Assembly (NCBI RefSeq): GCF_002934265.1
Contig: NZ_PTIX01000008.1
Location: forward strand, 248,001-312,000
Length of the DNA stretch: 64,000 bases
Reading direction: 5' to 3'
From: Actinokineospora auranticolor
GTDB taxonomy: Bacteria; Actinomycetota; Actinomycetes; Mycobacteriales; Pseudonocardiaceae
The translations under genes were made by a program, and so were the position numbers. Position 1 is the stretch's first letter. Every line of letters begins with the position of its first letter. Shown one piece after another: positions 16,297 through 25,227 of this stretch. The notes beneath the pieces were generated by a model, which worked only from the letters and a program-made list of their open reading frames with translations, ran no database searches and was not told the origin of the DNA.

Positions 16297-18012
16297 ATGG
16301 GGGATGTAGACGAACTCGCCGCCGCGGTGGCCGACGCCCTGCCCGCGCTCATAGCCGTGATACCGACCAAGCCCGCCGCCGAACTCGGCCGAGCGGGAAC
16401 CGCGGAGCGCCCTTCCTGGCGCTCGGACTCGAACCAGCACGCCGTCACGGCACAACTGCACGAGTTGCCCGCCACCGTTGTCGATCGGCTGCACGGCGCG
16501 CTGGAGCTGGCAGTCGACCACCTGGCTCTCAACGCCCCCGCCAGTGTGGCGGAGCTCTTGGTGCCACCCGCGTACACCAGTTTCCTGACCCTGTCGATGG
16601 GCGGCGAGTCCGAGGCGCGCCGGGCGATCCAGATGGTGGGCGGCCGGTGGCCGGGCGCGCTGGACCTGATCGAGTCGACCGCGGCCGCCGTGGCGGCGCA
16701 CGGGCGCGTGGCACCCTTGCTGGTGGTCGGTGACGTAGGTGACGAGACCGCGGTCGCCGCCGCGCACGGCGCAGCCCACCTCGCGGCCGCCGTGGCCGTG
16801 TCGAGCGCGGTGCTGCGCGGACTCGGGGGTGGCACACCGGAGATCGTCGCGGTCGCGCTGGGCGTGGCCGTCGGGCTGCTGCGCGCCCGCCCGATGCCCG
16901 CGACCTACGAGCGGGCCGTGCTGGAACGCACCCGGGCGGACTACCTGCTGCCCGGCTCGGCGCACGGCCGCGCTCCCGTCCGGGACCACGTCATCGCCTT
17001 GACCGAGGGGTCGGACCTGGTGGCGGGTGACTTCGCGGAGAACGGGCTGGTCGAGTCCGTCGACGGCGGTGTGGTGATCCGCACGGGCCAGGCGGAGGGC
17101 GCCGTCACCACCATGTTCCACGTCTTCGCCGAGGCCCCGGAGGTGAGCACCGAGTTCTGGGACGAGGTCGTGGACGTGAGCTGGAGCGCCCGGGCAGGCG
17201 GCGCCACGATCCTCGCCGACGACCATTACGGCAGGCACGTGGACGTGTGGTCGGGTCGTCCGCACCGGCCGTCCACGACACCGCCCTGGCCCGGTGACTA
17301 CCGCGTGCGCGTGTGCGCCGCCGGCCGTGACCCCGATCCGGACGGTCAGCACCGCAACGAGCACTACGAGGTGTCGGTGTGGGCGGAACCGTTCAGCGCG
17401 CCGGTCGTGCACGCCCGCGCGGACCGTCTCGGTCACCGCCTGCGCGGCGAACCCGAGCCCGCGCCCGAGGCGCGACCCGAGCAGGGGTACCTTTGGGTGT
17501 CCGAGTCGCGGATCTCGGTCGGCGCGACCGTGACCGTGGTCGACGGGCTCTCGCGGGACGAGGTCATCCGCGCGTTCGGCGCCGACCCGGCCGACCCGGT
17601 CACGGTCGACCGGATGTATGAGACCTACACGGACCAGTGGCTCGCCTTGGTCGAGCGCGACGACCGGGTTGTCGTCGTGGAGGACAACGGGTTCCAGGGC
17701 AGCAGGCCCGAGGTGATCCGGGAGCTCTCCCGGGCCGGGCGAGCGGCGAGCATGTTCTGGAACGTGAACGCGCTGACCAGGGTCAGTCTCGCGCGCGGCG
17801 GCGAACTGCTGCTCCAAGGCGAGGTCATGGAGCTGCGCCAAGGCGGGGAACCCGAGGTCGCGGCGGCGCTGGCGGGCTTGGACTTCGGCGGCCCGCGGGC
17901 GTGGACCGCCAAGGGCCTGCTGATCGTCGACCGGTTCCTGGGGACCTCGCTGGTGCCCGAGGACCTGGAACGGATCGTGGACGCCGATGTGGCGTACCTG
18001 ATTGGGGGGTAG
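16297..18012 (+). CDS. Uncharacterised protein with DUF6461-like C-terminal domain
   Basis: 571 residues, soluble, no signal peptide. Residues about 1-215 are alanine-rich and helical with no recognised motif. About 215-390 form a beta-rich middle domain (SVDGGVVIRTGQAEGAV, DYRVRVCAAGRDPD). About 395-571 resemble actinobacterial DUF6461 proteins, with WVSESRISVGATVTVVDG and VVEDNGFQGSRPEV. The C-terminal family call is from pattern memory and moderate. No catalytic motif is visible. It is followed 2 bp later by a phosphatase-like gene, probably in the same transcript. Confidence 0.6.
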   Translation: MGDVDELAAAVADALPALIAVIPTKPAAELGRAGTAERPSWRSDSNQHAVTAQLHELPATVVDRLHGALELAVDHLALNAPASVAELLVPPAYTSFLTLSMGGESEARRAIQMVGGRWPGALDLIESTAAAVAAHGRVAPLLVVGDVGDETAVAAAHGAAHLAAAVAVSSAVLRGLGGGTPEIVAVALGVAVGLLRARPMPATYERAVLERTRADYLLPGSAHGRAPVRDHVIALTEGSDLVAGDFAENGLVESVDGGVVIRTGQAEGAVTTMFHVFAEAPEVSTEFWDEVVDVSWSARAGGATILADDHYGRHVDVWSGRPHRPSTTPPWPGDYRVRVCAAGRDPDPDGQHRNEHYEVSVWAEPFSAPVVHARADRLGHRLRGEPEPAPEARPEQGYLWVSESRISVGATVTVVDGLSRDEVIRAFGADPADPVTVDRMYETYTDQWLALVERDDRVVVVEDNGFQGSRPEVIRELSRAGRAASMFWNVNALTRVSLARGGELLLQGEVMELRQGGEPEVAAALAGLDFGGPRAWTAKGLLIVDRFLGTSLVPEDLERIVDADVAYLIGG

Positions 18013-18014
18013 GA

Positions 18015-18446
18015 ATGGTGGAAACGTGGTCGCCCGCGGGCACGGGGGTGCTGCGGTTGCCGTCGGGCAGGCTGGTCCGCGGTCGCGGGTTGCGGAACCC
18101 GCTCCCCGAGGGGCGGCACCCCGAATTCGGGCTCTACCTGTTGGGCCGCGCGCCGGACGGGATCGAATGGGAGCACCGGTGGGTTCGGTGGCCGGACTTC
18201 TGGTTGCCCACCGATCGCGCCGGATTTCCCGAGGTGCTGCGCGAGTTGTTGACCCGGGCCGAATCGCAGCGCGTGGAAATCGCGTGCGGCGGCGGATTCG
18301 GGCGGACCGGGACCGCGCTCGCCTGTTTGGCCGTGGTCGACGGCGTGCCCGCCGACCGGGCCGTGGCCTACGTGCGGGCGCACTACACGCGCCGGGCGGT
18401 GGAAACCCCGTGGCAGCGCCGGTTCGTTGGCCGGTTCATCCCCTGA
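18015..18446 (+). CDS. Protein-tyrosine/dual-specificity phosphatase-like protein
   Basis: 143 residues. ACGGGFGRTGT contains the CX5R phosphate-binding loop (C91, R97). VRWPDFWLP contains a WPD-like loop whose D61 could be the general acid. Both are hallmarks of cysteine phosphatases, here in a compact fold. The first 60 residues form a beta-rich leader with no clear match. The ATG lies 2 bp after the upstream gene. It may dephosphorylate a protein or act on a small phosphoester; no partner kinase is nearby. Confidence 0.75.
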   Translation: MVETWSPAGTGVLRLPSGRLVRGRGLRNPLPEGRHPEFGLYLLGRAPDGIEWEHRWVRWPDFWLPTDRAGFPEVLRELLTRAESQRVEIACGGGFGRTGTALACLAVVDGVPADRAVAYVRAHYTRRAVETPWQRRFVGRFIP

Positions 18447-18759
18447 CCACGTGATCGTGTGGATCTTGAAAGCGTTACGGTATCGCGCTCCCACGATCCG
18501 GTGTACTATCGTTGCTTCCGGGAGGCTTCGATTACGAAGAACCTTCGGCTTCTCGTGACGTTCTCGTGATTCTTTCGTCACCGTTTCGAGCTCAACCGGG
18601 GTAGTGCCCGTGCCGAAGGGGCAGACGATTCCCGGTTTTATGCCACTCTTCCGGGTGGCGAACCGTTCTTGCCCGCGCCTTTCGCGGGGTATCCGCCCTA
18701 GCCTCTGAATCCACCATTCCGAAAACTGGAGTGGACCTGACCAGGTGGCGAGGTGTGGA
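18447..18759. promoter_or_regulatory. Intergenic region upstream of the large surface protein
   Basis: This 313-bp stretch is less GC-rich than the surroundings and has no coding frame. It contains an extended -10-like TGTACTAT (ending 18509), an imperfect hairpin near 18535-18560, and a -10-like TAGCCT (18699-18704) about 55 bp before the gene. No -35 at correct spacing was found for either box. It is probably the promoter and 5' leader. Confidence 0.4.
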
Positions 18760-21700
18760 ATGCGATTGTGGAAGAGCCCCACCAACGGTGACGGCAGACG
18801 ATCACGACCACCCCATCGCAGACCCGGTGCCCGGATCGGCGTGGCGGTCGCGGTCGTCGCGGCCCTGCTGACCACGGGCGGCCCTGTCCTGGCGGACCCC
18901 GGCATCGAGGAGCCCACCTCGACCCCCGCCGCCGAGCAGACCGGCCAAACCCCGGACTCGCCACCCGCCCAGGTCGACCCGGCCCAGTCCGACCCGGCGG
19001 GCACGCCGTCGGAGCCTGCGCCCCCGGCGGAGTCCACCGCACCCACCGGATCCACCGCACCCACCGGATCCACCGGATCCACTTCGGAGCAGCCCGCCGA
19101 GTCGACCCCCGGGTCCACCGAGCCCGGCGCGCCCGCCGAGCAGGCGCCCGAGGCCGTGCCGCAGGTCGAGGCCGGGGCGCGCGCCGCGGCCGCCGCGGTC
19201 GACCTCGCGCTGAGCGTCTACGCGCCCGAGGCCGCCGACCCGGGCAGCGCCGTCACGTGGACCGCGACCGTGACCAACAACGGCCCCGGCACCGCCGCGG
19301 GCTTCGTCCTCACCGCCGCCGTCCCGGTGGGCGTCACCGGCCTCGGCGGCGCGGGCTGCTCGGCCGCGGGCAACACCGTGACCTGCGCGGGCGGCGCACT
19401 GGCCGCGGGCGCCTCGGCCACGGTGACCATCAACGGCACCACCCCGGTGCCGTTCGACTTCCCGCTGGTCACCGCGTTGACCGTGGCACCGGCCGCGGGC
19501 GACACCGACGGCAACCCGGCCAACGACTCCGTGACGTCGGTGACCACCACCGCCACCCCGGCCCCCGGGCTGGGCCTCCAGGCGAACTCGCACCTCGTGG
19601 ACACCAACGGCAACAACGTCGGCGACGCGGGCGAGCGCATCACCTACGACGTGGTGGCCCGCAACTCCGGCAACGTCACCCTGTTCTCCCTGGTCGCGAC
19701 GCACAACGGCGCCCCGATCAGCTGCGGTGCGACCACGGTGCCGCTCAACGGCAACACCACCTGCACCGTGCCCGACCACGTCATCACCGCCGCGGACGTC
19801 ACCGCGGGCCAGGTCGTCACCACGACCTCCGCCCGCGCCGCCGCGCCGAGCGGCGCCGCGGTCGACTCCGGGGTGTCCACGACGAACGTGCCGACCTTCG
19901 CGGCGGCGCCCGGCATCCAGCTGGTGCGGGTGGCGCGGCTGGTCGACACCAACGGCAACGGCCTCGGCGACGTCGGCGAGCAGATCCACTTCACCTTCGA
20001 GGTGAGCAACGACGGCAACGTCGCGCTGACCAACATCACCGTCCTCGACCCGGACTTCCCGGGCAACGCGTGCGCGGGCGTGGTCACCGCGCTGCAGCCC
20101 AACGACACCGTGGTGTGCACGCAGGTCCCGGACTACGTCATCACCCAGCAGGACGCGGTGAACGGGTCCGTCGGCCGCACCGCGACCGTGACCGGCACCG
20201 CCCCCGGCGGCACCGTGGTCACCTCGCCGGTGTCGACCAGCACGACCCCGACCTTCCAGCCGCGCCCGGCGCTGGTGCTCGTGCAGACCGTGACCCCGGG
20301 CGACGCCAACGGCGACGGCCTGGTGCAGGTGGGGGAGACGCTGCGGTACAGCTCCGCCATCACCAACACCGGGAACGTCGCGCTGACCGGTGTGGACGTC
20401 GAGGTCGTCACCGGCGCCTCGACCCCCGCGGGCTGCCCGGCGAACCTGAGCCTGGCGCCCGGTGAGTCCCACGAGTGCGTGCAGGCGTTCCCGTACGTCG
20501 TCACCGCCCAGGACGGCGCGGCGGGCGCGGTCAGCCGCACCGCCCGCGCGCGGGGCACCGGCGCCGGTGGCGTGGTCGTGCTCTCCCCGCCGGTCGTGAC
20601 CAGCACCCCGGTGTTCGTCGCGGCGCCGTCGATCCGGCTGGCCTACACCGCCCAGCTGATCGACACCAACGGCAACGGCCTCGGCGACCTCGGCGAGTCC
20701 GTGCGGTTCCGGGCCACGACCACCAACACCGGCAACGTGGCGCTGACCGACGTCATCATCCGCGGCTCGATCACCGGGATCCCGGAGACCGGCTGCCCGG
20801 TGCCGCTGCTGGCGGGCGGCGCGAGTTCGGACTGCGAGCGCGCGCTCTACGTCATCACCCAGGCCGACGTGGACGCGGGCGCGGTCATCACCGCGGCCAC
20901 CGCGCTCGGCACGGCCCCCGACGGCACCCGCGTGGAGTCCGCGCCGGTGACGGCGAACGTGCCGACCTTCGACCCGAACCCGGTGCTGACCCTGGTCAAG
21001 GAGGACGCGCTCGAGGACACCAACGGCAACGGGCTGGCCGACGAGGGTGAGGAGATCGACTACACCTTCGCGGTGACCAACACCGGCAACGTCGTGGTGA
21101 CCGGCCTGGCCATCCAGGACGGGCTGCTCGCGGGCACCAACTGCCCGCGCACGACGCTGGCCCCGCAGGAGAACGTCACCTGCGTGTCCACCGCGCCGTA
21201 CGTGACGACCGCGGCCGACGTGGCCGCCGCCGAGGTGGTCAACCGGGCCACCGCGACCGGCACCGCGCCGGGCGGCGCTCCGGTGACCTCGCCGGAGTCG
21301 CGCACCAACACCCCGACCTACGTGGCGATCCCGGCGCTGGCGCTGGACAAGATCGCCGGGCTGGTGGACACCAACGGCAACGGCCTCGGTGACCTCGGGG
21401 AGCAGATCCGGTGGACGTTCCTGGTGGTCAACAACGGCAACCAGGTGCTGACCAACGTGCGCATCCAGGACCCGACCGCGGGCTCCGTGGCGTGCGAGGA
21501 CGAGACGCTCGCGGTGCTCGCCGTGACGACCTGCGCGGCGGTCACCCCCCACGTGATCACCGAGGCGGACATCCTGGCCGGGTCGGTGGACAACACCGCG
21601 GTGGCCATCGGTCAGCTGGGCGACGACCCGAACGCGCCGGAGGTGCAGTCGCCGCCGGACTCGACGGAGACCCCGACCGCCGCGCCCGCGCCGGGCCTGA

Positions 21701-22947
21701 CCCTGACCAAGGTCGCCGACCTGCAGGACCAGGACGCCAACGACCTGGGCAACCTGGGTGAGCTGATCAACTACTCGTTCACCCTGACCAACACCGGCAA
21801 CCTGACGCTCAGCGCCATCGGCGTCGACGACCCGAAGGCGGGGGCGGTGACCTGCCCGGTCGCCACCCTGGCCCCGGGCGCGTCGACGATCTGCACGGCC
21901 GACGACCCGTACGCGATCACCCAGGCCGACGTGCTGGCCGAGATCGTGCGCAACATCGCCACCGGCTTCGGCACCCCGCCGAACCGGCCGCCGCTGCGCA
22001 CGCCCCCGGCGACCGCCGAGGTGCCGGTGGCCAACCCGGGCCTGGCGATCGACAAGAAGGCCGCGCTGAACGACGAGGACGGCGACGAGCTCGCGGGCAT
22101 CGGCGAGACGATCACCTACTCGTTCACGCTGACCAACACGGGCAACGTGACGCTGACCGACCTGCGGATCGACGACCCGAAGGCCGGGGCCGTGACCTGC
22201 CCGAGCGGTCCGCTGGAGCCGGGTGAGACGATCACCTGCGCGGCCGACGAGCCGTACGTGGTCAACGACGACGACATCGCGTTCGGCGTCGTCCGCAACA
22301 TCGCGACCGGGTCCGGGCAGCCCCCGGGCACCGGCGGCCGGGTCACCACCCCGCCGGTCACCCGCGACGTGCCGACCACCGAGTTCGTCACCGGCGGCGA
22401 GGACCCGAACCAGGCCGGTGACGAACCGCAGTTGGCCCTGGTGAAGACCGCCGCGCTGCAGGACGAGGACGGCGACGGCCTGGCCGACGAGGGCGAGGTC
22501 ATCAACTACACGTTCCTGGTGACCAACGTGGGCACGGTCGACCTGGAGAACATCCAGGTGAGCGACGTCCTGGTCGACGGGGTGGTCTGCCCGACCACCA
22601 CGCTGGCCGCCACCGAGTCGGTCACCTGCGCGGCGCCGCCGTACGTGGTGACCGCGGCGGACGTCGACGCGGGCAACGTGCACAACGTGGCGACCGCCAC
22701 CGGGGTCACCGGTGACGGCGACGCGGTCCAGTCGCCGCCGTCCGAGGCGGACGTCCCGGCCGACCAGCCGGACGTCCAGGGTGGCGACACCCCGGACGCC
22801 GTCATGGCGGCGGACACCAGCGGTGGCGCGGGCCTGGCCAACACCGGCGCGGGCGACCCCGTGACCACGCTGGGCTGGAGCATCATGCTGGTCCTCGTCG
22901 GCGGCCTGATGGCCTTCGGCGCCCGCAGCAGGCGCCGGGAGTCCTGA
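18760..22947 (+). CDS. Large sortase-anchored repeat protein (DUF11/CARDB-like)
   Basis: 1,395-residue surface protein. A basic leader and hydrophobic segment ending VLADPG form the signal peptide. Then comes a Pro/Thr/Ser-rich stalk with three copies of a TAPTGS-type unit. One DUF11-like domain follows (19200-19560), then nine Ig-like repeats of 115-120 residues beginning near 19570, 19910, 20270, 20625, 20980, 21335, 21695, 22035 and 22425. Each repeat opens with an EF-hand-like loop (DTNGNGLGDVGE) and contains a conserved Cys pair. The tail LANTGAGDP, membrane helix and RSRRRES is a class E sortase (LAxTG) anchor. ATG 18760 is preferred to GTG 18745 because GGCGAGG precedes it. It is probably an adhesin or cell-surface spacer. 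Confidence 0.9.
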   Translation: MRLWKSPTNGDGRRSRPPHRRPGARIGVAVAVVAALLTTGGPVLADPGIEEPTSTPAAEQTGQTPDSPPAQVDPAQSDPAGTPSEPAPPAESTAPTGSTAPTGSTGSTSEQPAESTPGSTEPGAPAEQAPEAVPQVEAGARAAAAAVDLALSVYAPEAADPGSAVTWTATVTNNGPGTAAGFVLTAAVPVGVTGLGGAGCSAAGNTVTCAGGALAAGASATVTINGTTPVPFDFPLVTALTVAPAAGDTDGNPANDSVTSVTTTATPAPGLGLQANSHLVDTNGNNVGDAGERITYDVVARNSGNVTLFSLVATHNGAPISCGATTVPLNGNTTCTVPDHVITAADVTAGQVVTTTSARAAAPSGAAVDSGVSTTNVPTFAAAPGIQLVRVARLVDTNGNGLGDVGEQIHFTFEVSNDGNVALTNITVLDPDFPGNACAGVVTALQPNDTVVCTQVPDYVITQQDAVNGSVGRTATVTGTAPGGTVVTSPVSTSTTPTFQPRPALVLVQTVTPGDANGDGLVQVGETLRYSSAITNTGNVALTGVDVEVVTGASTPAGCPANLSLAPGESHECVQAFPYVVTAQDGAAGAVSRTARARGTGAGGVVVLSPPVVTSTPVFVAAPSIRLAYTAQLIDTNGNGLGDLGESVRFRATTTNTGNVALTDVIIRGSITGIPETGCPVPLLAGGASSDCERALYVITQADVDAGAVITAATALGTAPDGTRVESAPVTANVPTFDPNPVLTLVKEDALEDTNGNGLADEGEEIDYTFAVTNTGNVVVTGLAIQDGLLAGTNCPRTTLAPQENVTCVSTAPYVTTAADVAAAEVVNRATATGTAPGGAPVTSPESRTNTPTYVAIPALALDKIAGLVDTNGNGLGDLGEQIRWTFLVVNNGNQVLTNVRIQDPTAGSVACEDETLAVLAVTTCAAVTPHVITEADILAGSVDNTAVAIGQLGDDPNAPEVQSPPDSTETPTAAPAPGLTLTKVADLQDQDANDLGNLGELINYSFTLTNTGNLTLSAIGVDDPKAGAVTCPVATLAPGASTICTADDPYAITQADVLAEIVRNIATGFGTPPNRPPLRTPPATAEVPVANPGLAIDKKAALNDEDGDELAGIGETITYSFTLTNTGNVTLTDLRIDDPKAGAVTCPSGPLEPGETITCAADEPYVVNDDDIAFGVVRNIATGSGQPPGTGGRVTTPPVTRDVPTTEFVTGGEDPNQAGDEPQLALVKTAALQDEDGDGLADEGEVINYTFLVTNVGTVDLENIQVSDVLVDGVVCPTTTLAATESVTCAAPPYVVTAADVDAGNVHNVATATGVTGDGDAVQSPPSEADVPADQPDVQGGDTPDAVMAADTSGGAGLANTGAGDPVTTLGWSIMLVLVGGLMAFGARSRRRES

Positions 22948-22973
22948 CGTGACCTGATGTCCTGACCGGACGA

Positions 22974-23013
22974 CGAGTGGGCCTTGCGGAATCCGTTCCG
23001 CAAGGCCCACTCG
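22974..23013 (+). terminator. Terminator of the large surface protein gene
   Basis: A perfect 18-bp stem (22974-22991 with 22996-23013) closes on TCCG, 26 bp after the stop. It overlaps the apparent 5' end of the next small gene. Confidence 0.85.
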
Positions 23014-23016
23014 CGT

Positions 23017-23286
23017 GTGGGCATCCTGCTGCGGATCAGGGTGGCGCCGGAGCTGTCGGCGCATGTCCGCTTCTTCCGCACCGACGAGATCGAGGTCGAC
23101 GTCTCGCCCGAGGAGCCGCGGGGGCAGAGCGCGCTGGACGCCGTCTGCCGCTTCCTCCGCGCGGTCGGCCGCCGGCTGGGCAAGCCCGTGGTGCTCACCC
23201 TGGAGAACGCACGCGACCGCCCCCTGATCGGATACGACGTCGCGACCGATCGCCTGGTGCGAATCGCGGGCCATTCCGGTCAATGA
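23017..23286 (+). CDS. Small hypothetical protein
   Basis: 89 residues if GTG 23017 is the start; an in-frame TTG at 22984 lies inside the terminator stem and is less likely. The codon third positions are almost all G/C until the end, which supports real coding. The chain starts VGILLRIRVAPELSAHVRFF, alternates strands and helices (SALDAVCRFLRAVGRRLGK), and ends in DVATDRLVRIAG. No family is recognised and no ribosome-binding site is clear. Confidence 0.5.
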   Translation: MGILLRIRVAPELSAHVRFFRTDEIEVDVSPEEPRGQSALDAVCRFLRAVGRRLGKPVVLTLENARDRPLIGYDVATDRLVRIAGHSGQ

Positions 23287-23454
23287 ACCAGATCCCAAAC
23301 TCGTCCATTGGTGGGAACCACTTCGCTTCACTCGAATTTCGGCGAGGGTATTCCGTTGTGTTCGCGATGCCTGGCATGGTGGAGCGTCCGCATCCGATTC
23401 CGGCCGTCGGATGTGTCGGCGGAAATGGGACATCCCTACCGAGGAGACAAGTTG

Positions 23455-24360
23455 ATGCGACGGTTATCCCTGTCGTTGTTCGCCCTGTTCGCGGTCGTGG
23501 TCGGTGGGTTGCCGCCGGTCGCGGTCGCTGCGCCCCGAGTGGCGGAGCCTGCGAACCCGCTCGGACTCGCCTACGACAACGCCTCCGGTGTGGCGCCCTA
23601 CGGGAAGCCGACCGGCATGGTGGTCACCGGGCGGTGCAACCGATACGACCCGGCATTCGCCGCGGCTCGGGCGGGTGGCGCCGAGGTGTTGGCCTACCTG
23701 GCGCCGACCGAGCGGCCGGATGCCCCGGTTTGCGCTGCTGACACCGCCTTCTACGGCGGCGACCTGTCGAAGACGGCGCTGTGGCCCTATCCCTCCTACG
23801 GGCAACGGGTGAACTGGCCGAAGACGCACATGACCGACATCCGGGCCGGGTTGGCGTGGAGCAACCACGTCGTGGCCTACATCGAGAACCTGATGCGCGA
23901 GGACAAGGTCGACGGCGTCTACCTCGACGTCGTGGGCGCGCGGACGTGGTCGAAGCTCGCCGACTGGGATTCCTGGTCCAAGTCCGAGCAGCAGCTCTGG
24001 ACGGCGGGGAACGTCGACCTGGTCCGCAGGCTCGACGCGAGCCGCCGGGCGATCAACCCGCGGTTCATCATCGTCAACAACAACATCTGGGACTACGCCG
24101 CGGGTACGGCCGCCGAGCGCTACGTCGACGGCATCAGCCTCGAGCACCACAAGCCGACCAGCGAGTACCACAGGGCACTCGCGGCCAGGCCGTACGGGAA
24201 CGCCGGGCACCGGCGGGTCATCGCGATCGCCATGAACGCCGCCGAGGCCCGGCAGTGGGCGGCCGTCCCGGGGGTCACCCACGTGTCCTCCCAGGCGACC
24301 TACGGGACGCCGCCCGCGCCGCCGGTGCCGTTCCACCGGCTCACCGATCGGAACCGATAG
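23455..24360 (+). CDS. Secreted putative glycoside-hydrolase-like TIM-barrel protein
   Basis: 301 residues with a signal peptide (1-24, ending AVAAP). The barrel-like body contains EVLAYLAPTER, DKVDGVYLDVVGA with candidate acidic residues, a strand NPRFIIVNNNIWDYAAG, and VDGISLEHH with a glutamate at strand end. The pattern recalls putative glycosidases of the GH-TIM/DUF4015 or GH114 kind, but the assignment is not certain. Only two cysteines are visible in the mature chain. The ATG has GAGGAG 9 bp upstream; the longer in-frame extension lacks one. Confidence 0.6.
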   Translation: MRRLSLSLFALFAVVVGGLPPVAVAAPRVAEPANPLGLAYDNASGVAPYGKPTGMVVTGRCNRYDPAFAAARAGGAEVLAYLAPTERPDAPVCAADTAFYGGDLSKTALWPYPSYGQRVNWPKTHMTDIRAGLAWSNHVVAYIENLMREDKVDGVYLDVVGARTWSKLADWDSWSKSEQQLWTAGNVDLVRRLDASRRAINPRFIIVNNNIWDYAAGTAAERYVDGISLEHHKPTSEYHRALAARPYGNAGHRRVIAIAMNAAEARQWAAVPGVTHVSSQATYGTPPAPPVPFHRLTDRNR

Positions 24361-24382
24361 GTCGCGGGCGCCGGTCGGGCGT

Positions 24383-24424
24383 GATTGTTTGTCGGCGACA
24401 GAATTCCTTCTCCGACGAACAATC
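24383..24424. terminator. Bidirectional terminator hairpin
   Basis: A 13-bp stem with one G.T pair (24383-24395 with 24412-24424) and a 16-nt loop sits between convergent genes. Its right arm overlaps the minus-strand stop codon at 24423. Confidence 0.7.
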
Positions 24425-25133
24425 AGTTCGGTAGCGCGTTGTCCCGGCGCAGGTCCTCGACCGCGGTCAAGGTGGTGGCCAGCCGGTCCCGTAGCTCCGG
24501 TGTCAACGGGATCCGGTCGATTTCGGCGACCACCGTGGCCGCTTTCGCCGGGTCGCCCAGGGAGATGGCCACTTCGGCGCGGTAGGCGAGGGCCTCGACC
24601 CGGTCGGTCACGGGGGCGTCCGGGTCGCGGGCCAGGGCGCCGTCGAGGATCTTGGCGGCTTGGGGTAGGTCGCCGCGGCTGTCGGCTTGGACGACGGCGT
24701 TCTCCAGTGCCTGTGCGAGTTTGCCTTGGGCGGCGGTGGTCGCGGTGGTGGGCCCGGTCGGGAAGATCCGGATCCAGTTGCCGCCCGGGTCGATCACGGT
24801 GAAGCCCGCGCCGCCACCACCGTTCTCGCGGGGTCGGGGTCGGGTCATGCGCGGGATGCCCGCCAGCGGCACCTTTCCGTAGGTGGCGCGCAGACCCGCG
24901 GCGAAGCGCTCGTGCAGCGCGGCGGTGTCGGGGACGGCGACGATGCAGCTGCCGTAGGAGTCGGCCGGGTGGAAACCGGGGATGGCCGCGAACTGTATGT
25001 CGATGTCGTCGAGGCGCACCCCGAGGCACGGGTTCGGCCGCAGTTGGCGGTAGGTCAGCTCGAAGCCGAGCGCGGTGTAGAACGCCTGCACGTCATCGAT
25101 CGACGCGCACGGCAGGATGGGGACGACGGGCAC
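24423..25133 (-). CDS. VOC (glyoxalase/bleomycin-resistance) domain protein with TPR-like tail
   Basis: 236 residues. The first 125 form a bleomycin-resistance-type VOC domain: VPILPCASIDDVQAFYTALG, DIDIQFAA and GFTVIDPGGNWIRIF are in canonical order. Such proteins usually bind drugs or metals without catalysis. Residues 130-236 are helical and TPR-like (ALENAVVQADSRGDLPQAAKIL), an unusual addition to this fold. The GTG start follows GGGAGAGC. The gene is monocistronic. Confidence 0.8.
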   Translation of the reverse strand: MPVVPILPCASIDDVQAFYTALGFELTYRQLRPNPCLGVRLDDIDIQFAAIPGFHPADSYGSCIVAVPDTAALHERFAAGLRATYGKVPLAGIPRMTRPRPRENGGGGAGFTVIDPGGNWIRIFPTGPTTATTAAQGKLAQALENAVVQADSRGDLPQAAKILDGALARDPDAPVTDRVEALAYRAEVAISLGDPAKAATVVAEIDRIPLTPELRDRLATTLTAVEDLRRDNALPN

Positions 25134-25227
25134 TTCGGCTCTCCCAGTGGTTGTCCGAGAATCCGCCGGTGAGCGGCGGACCGGGTTCGGACACTAGGTG
25201 CGCCCCGCGCGAAACGACACGGCGGAA

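Noticed and set aside
19570-22800. Repeated segments considered as a CRISPR array or DNA satellite
   Set aside because: Units are 345-360 bp, in frame and diverged at DNA level. They are protein Ig-like repeats.
18802-23433. A 1,543-codon open frame antisense to the large surface protein
   Set aside because: It is a high-GC shadow: Arg/Gly/His-rich with no domains, while the plus strand has signal peptide, repeats and LAxTG tail.
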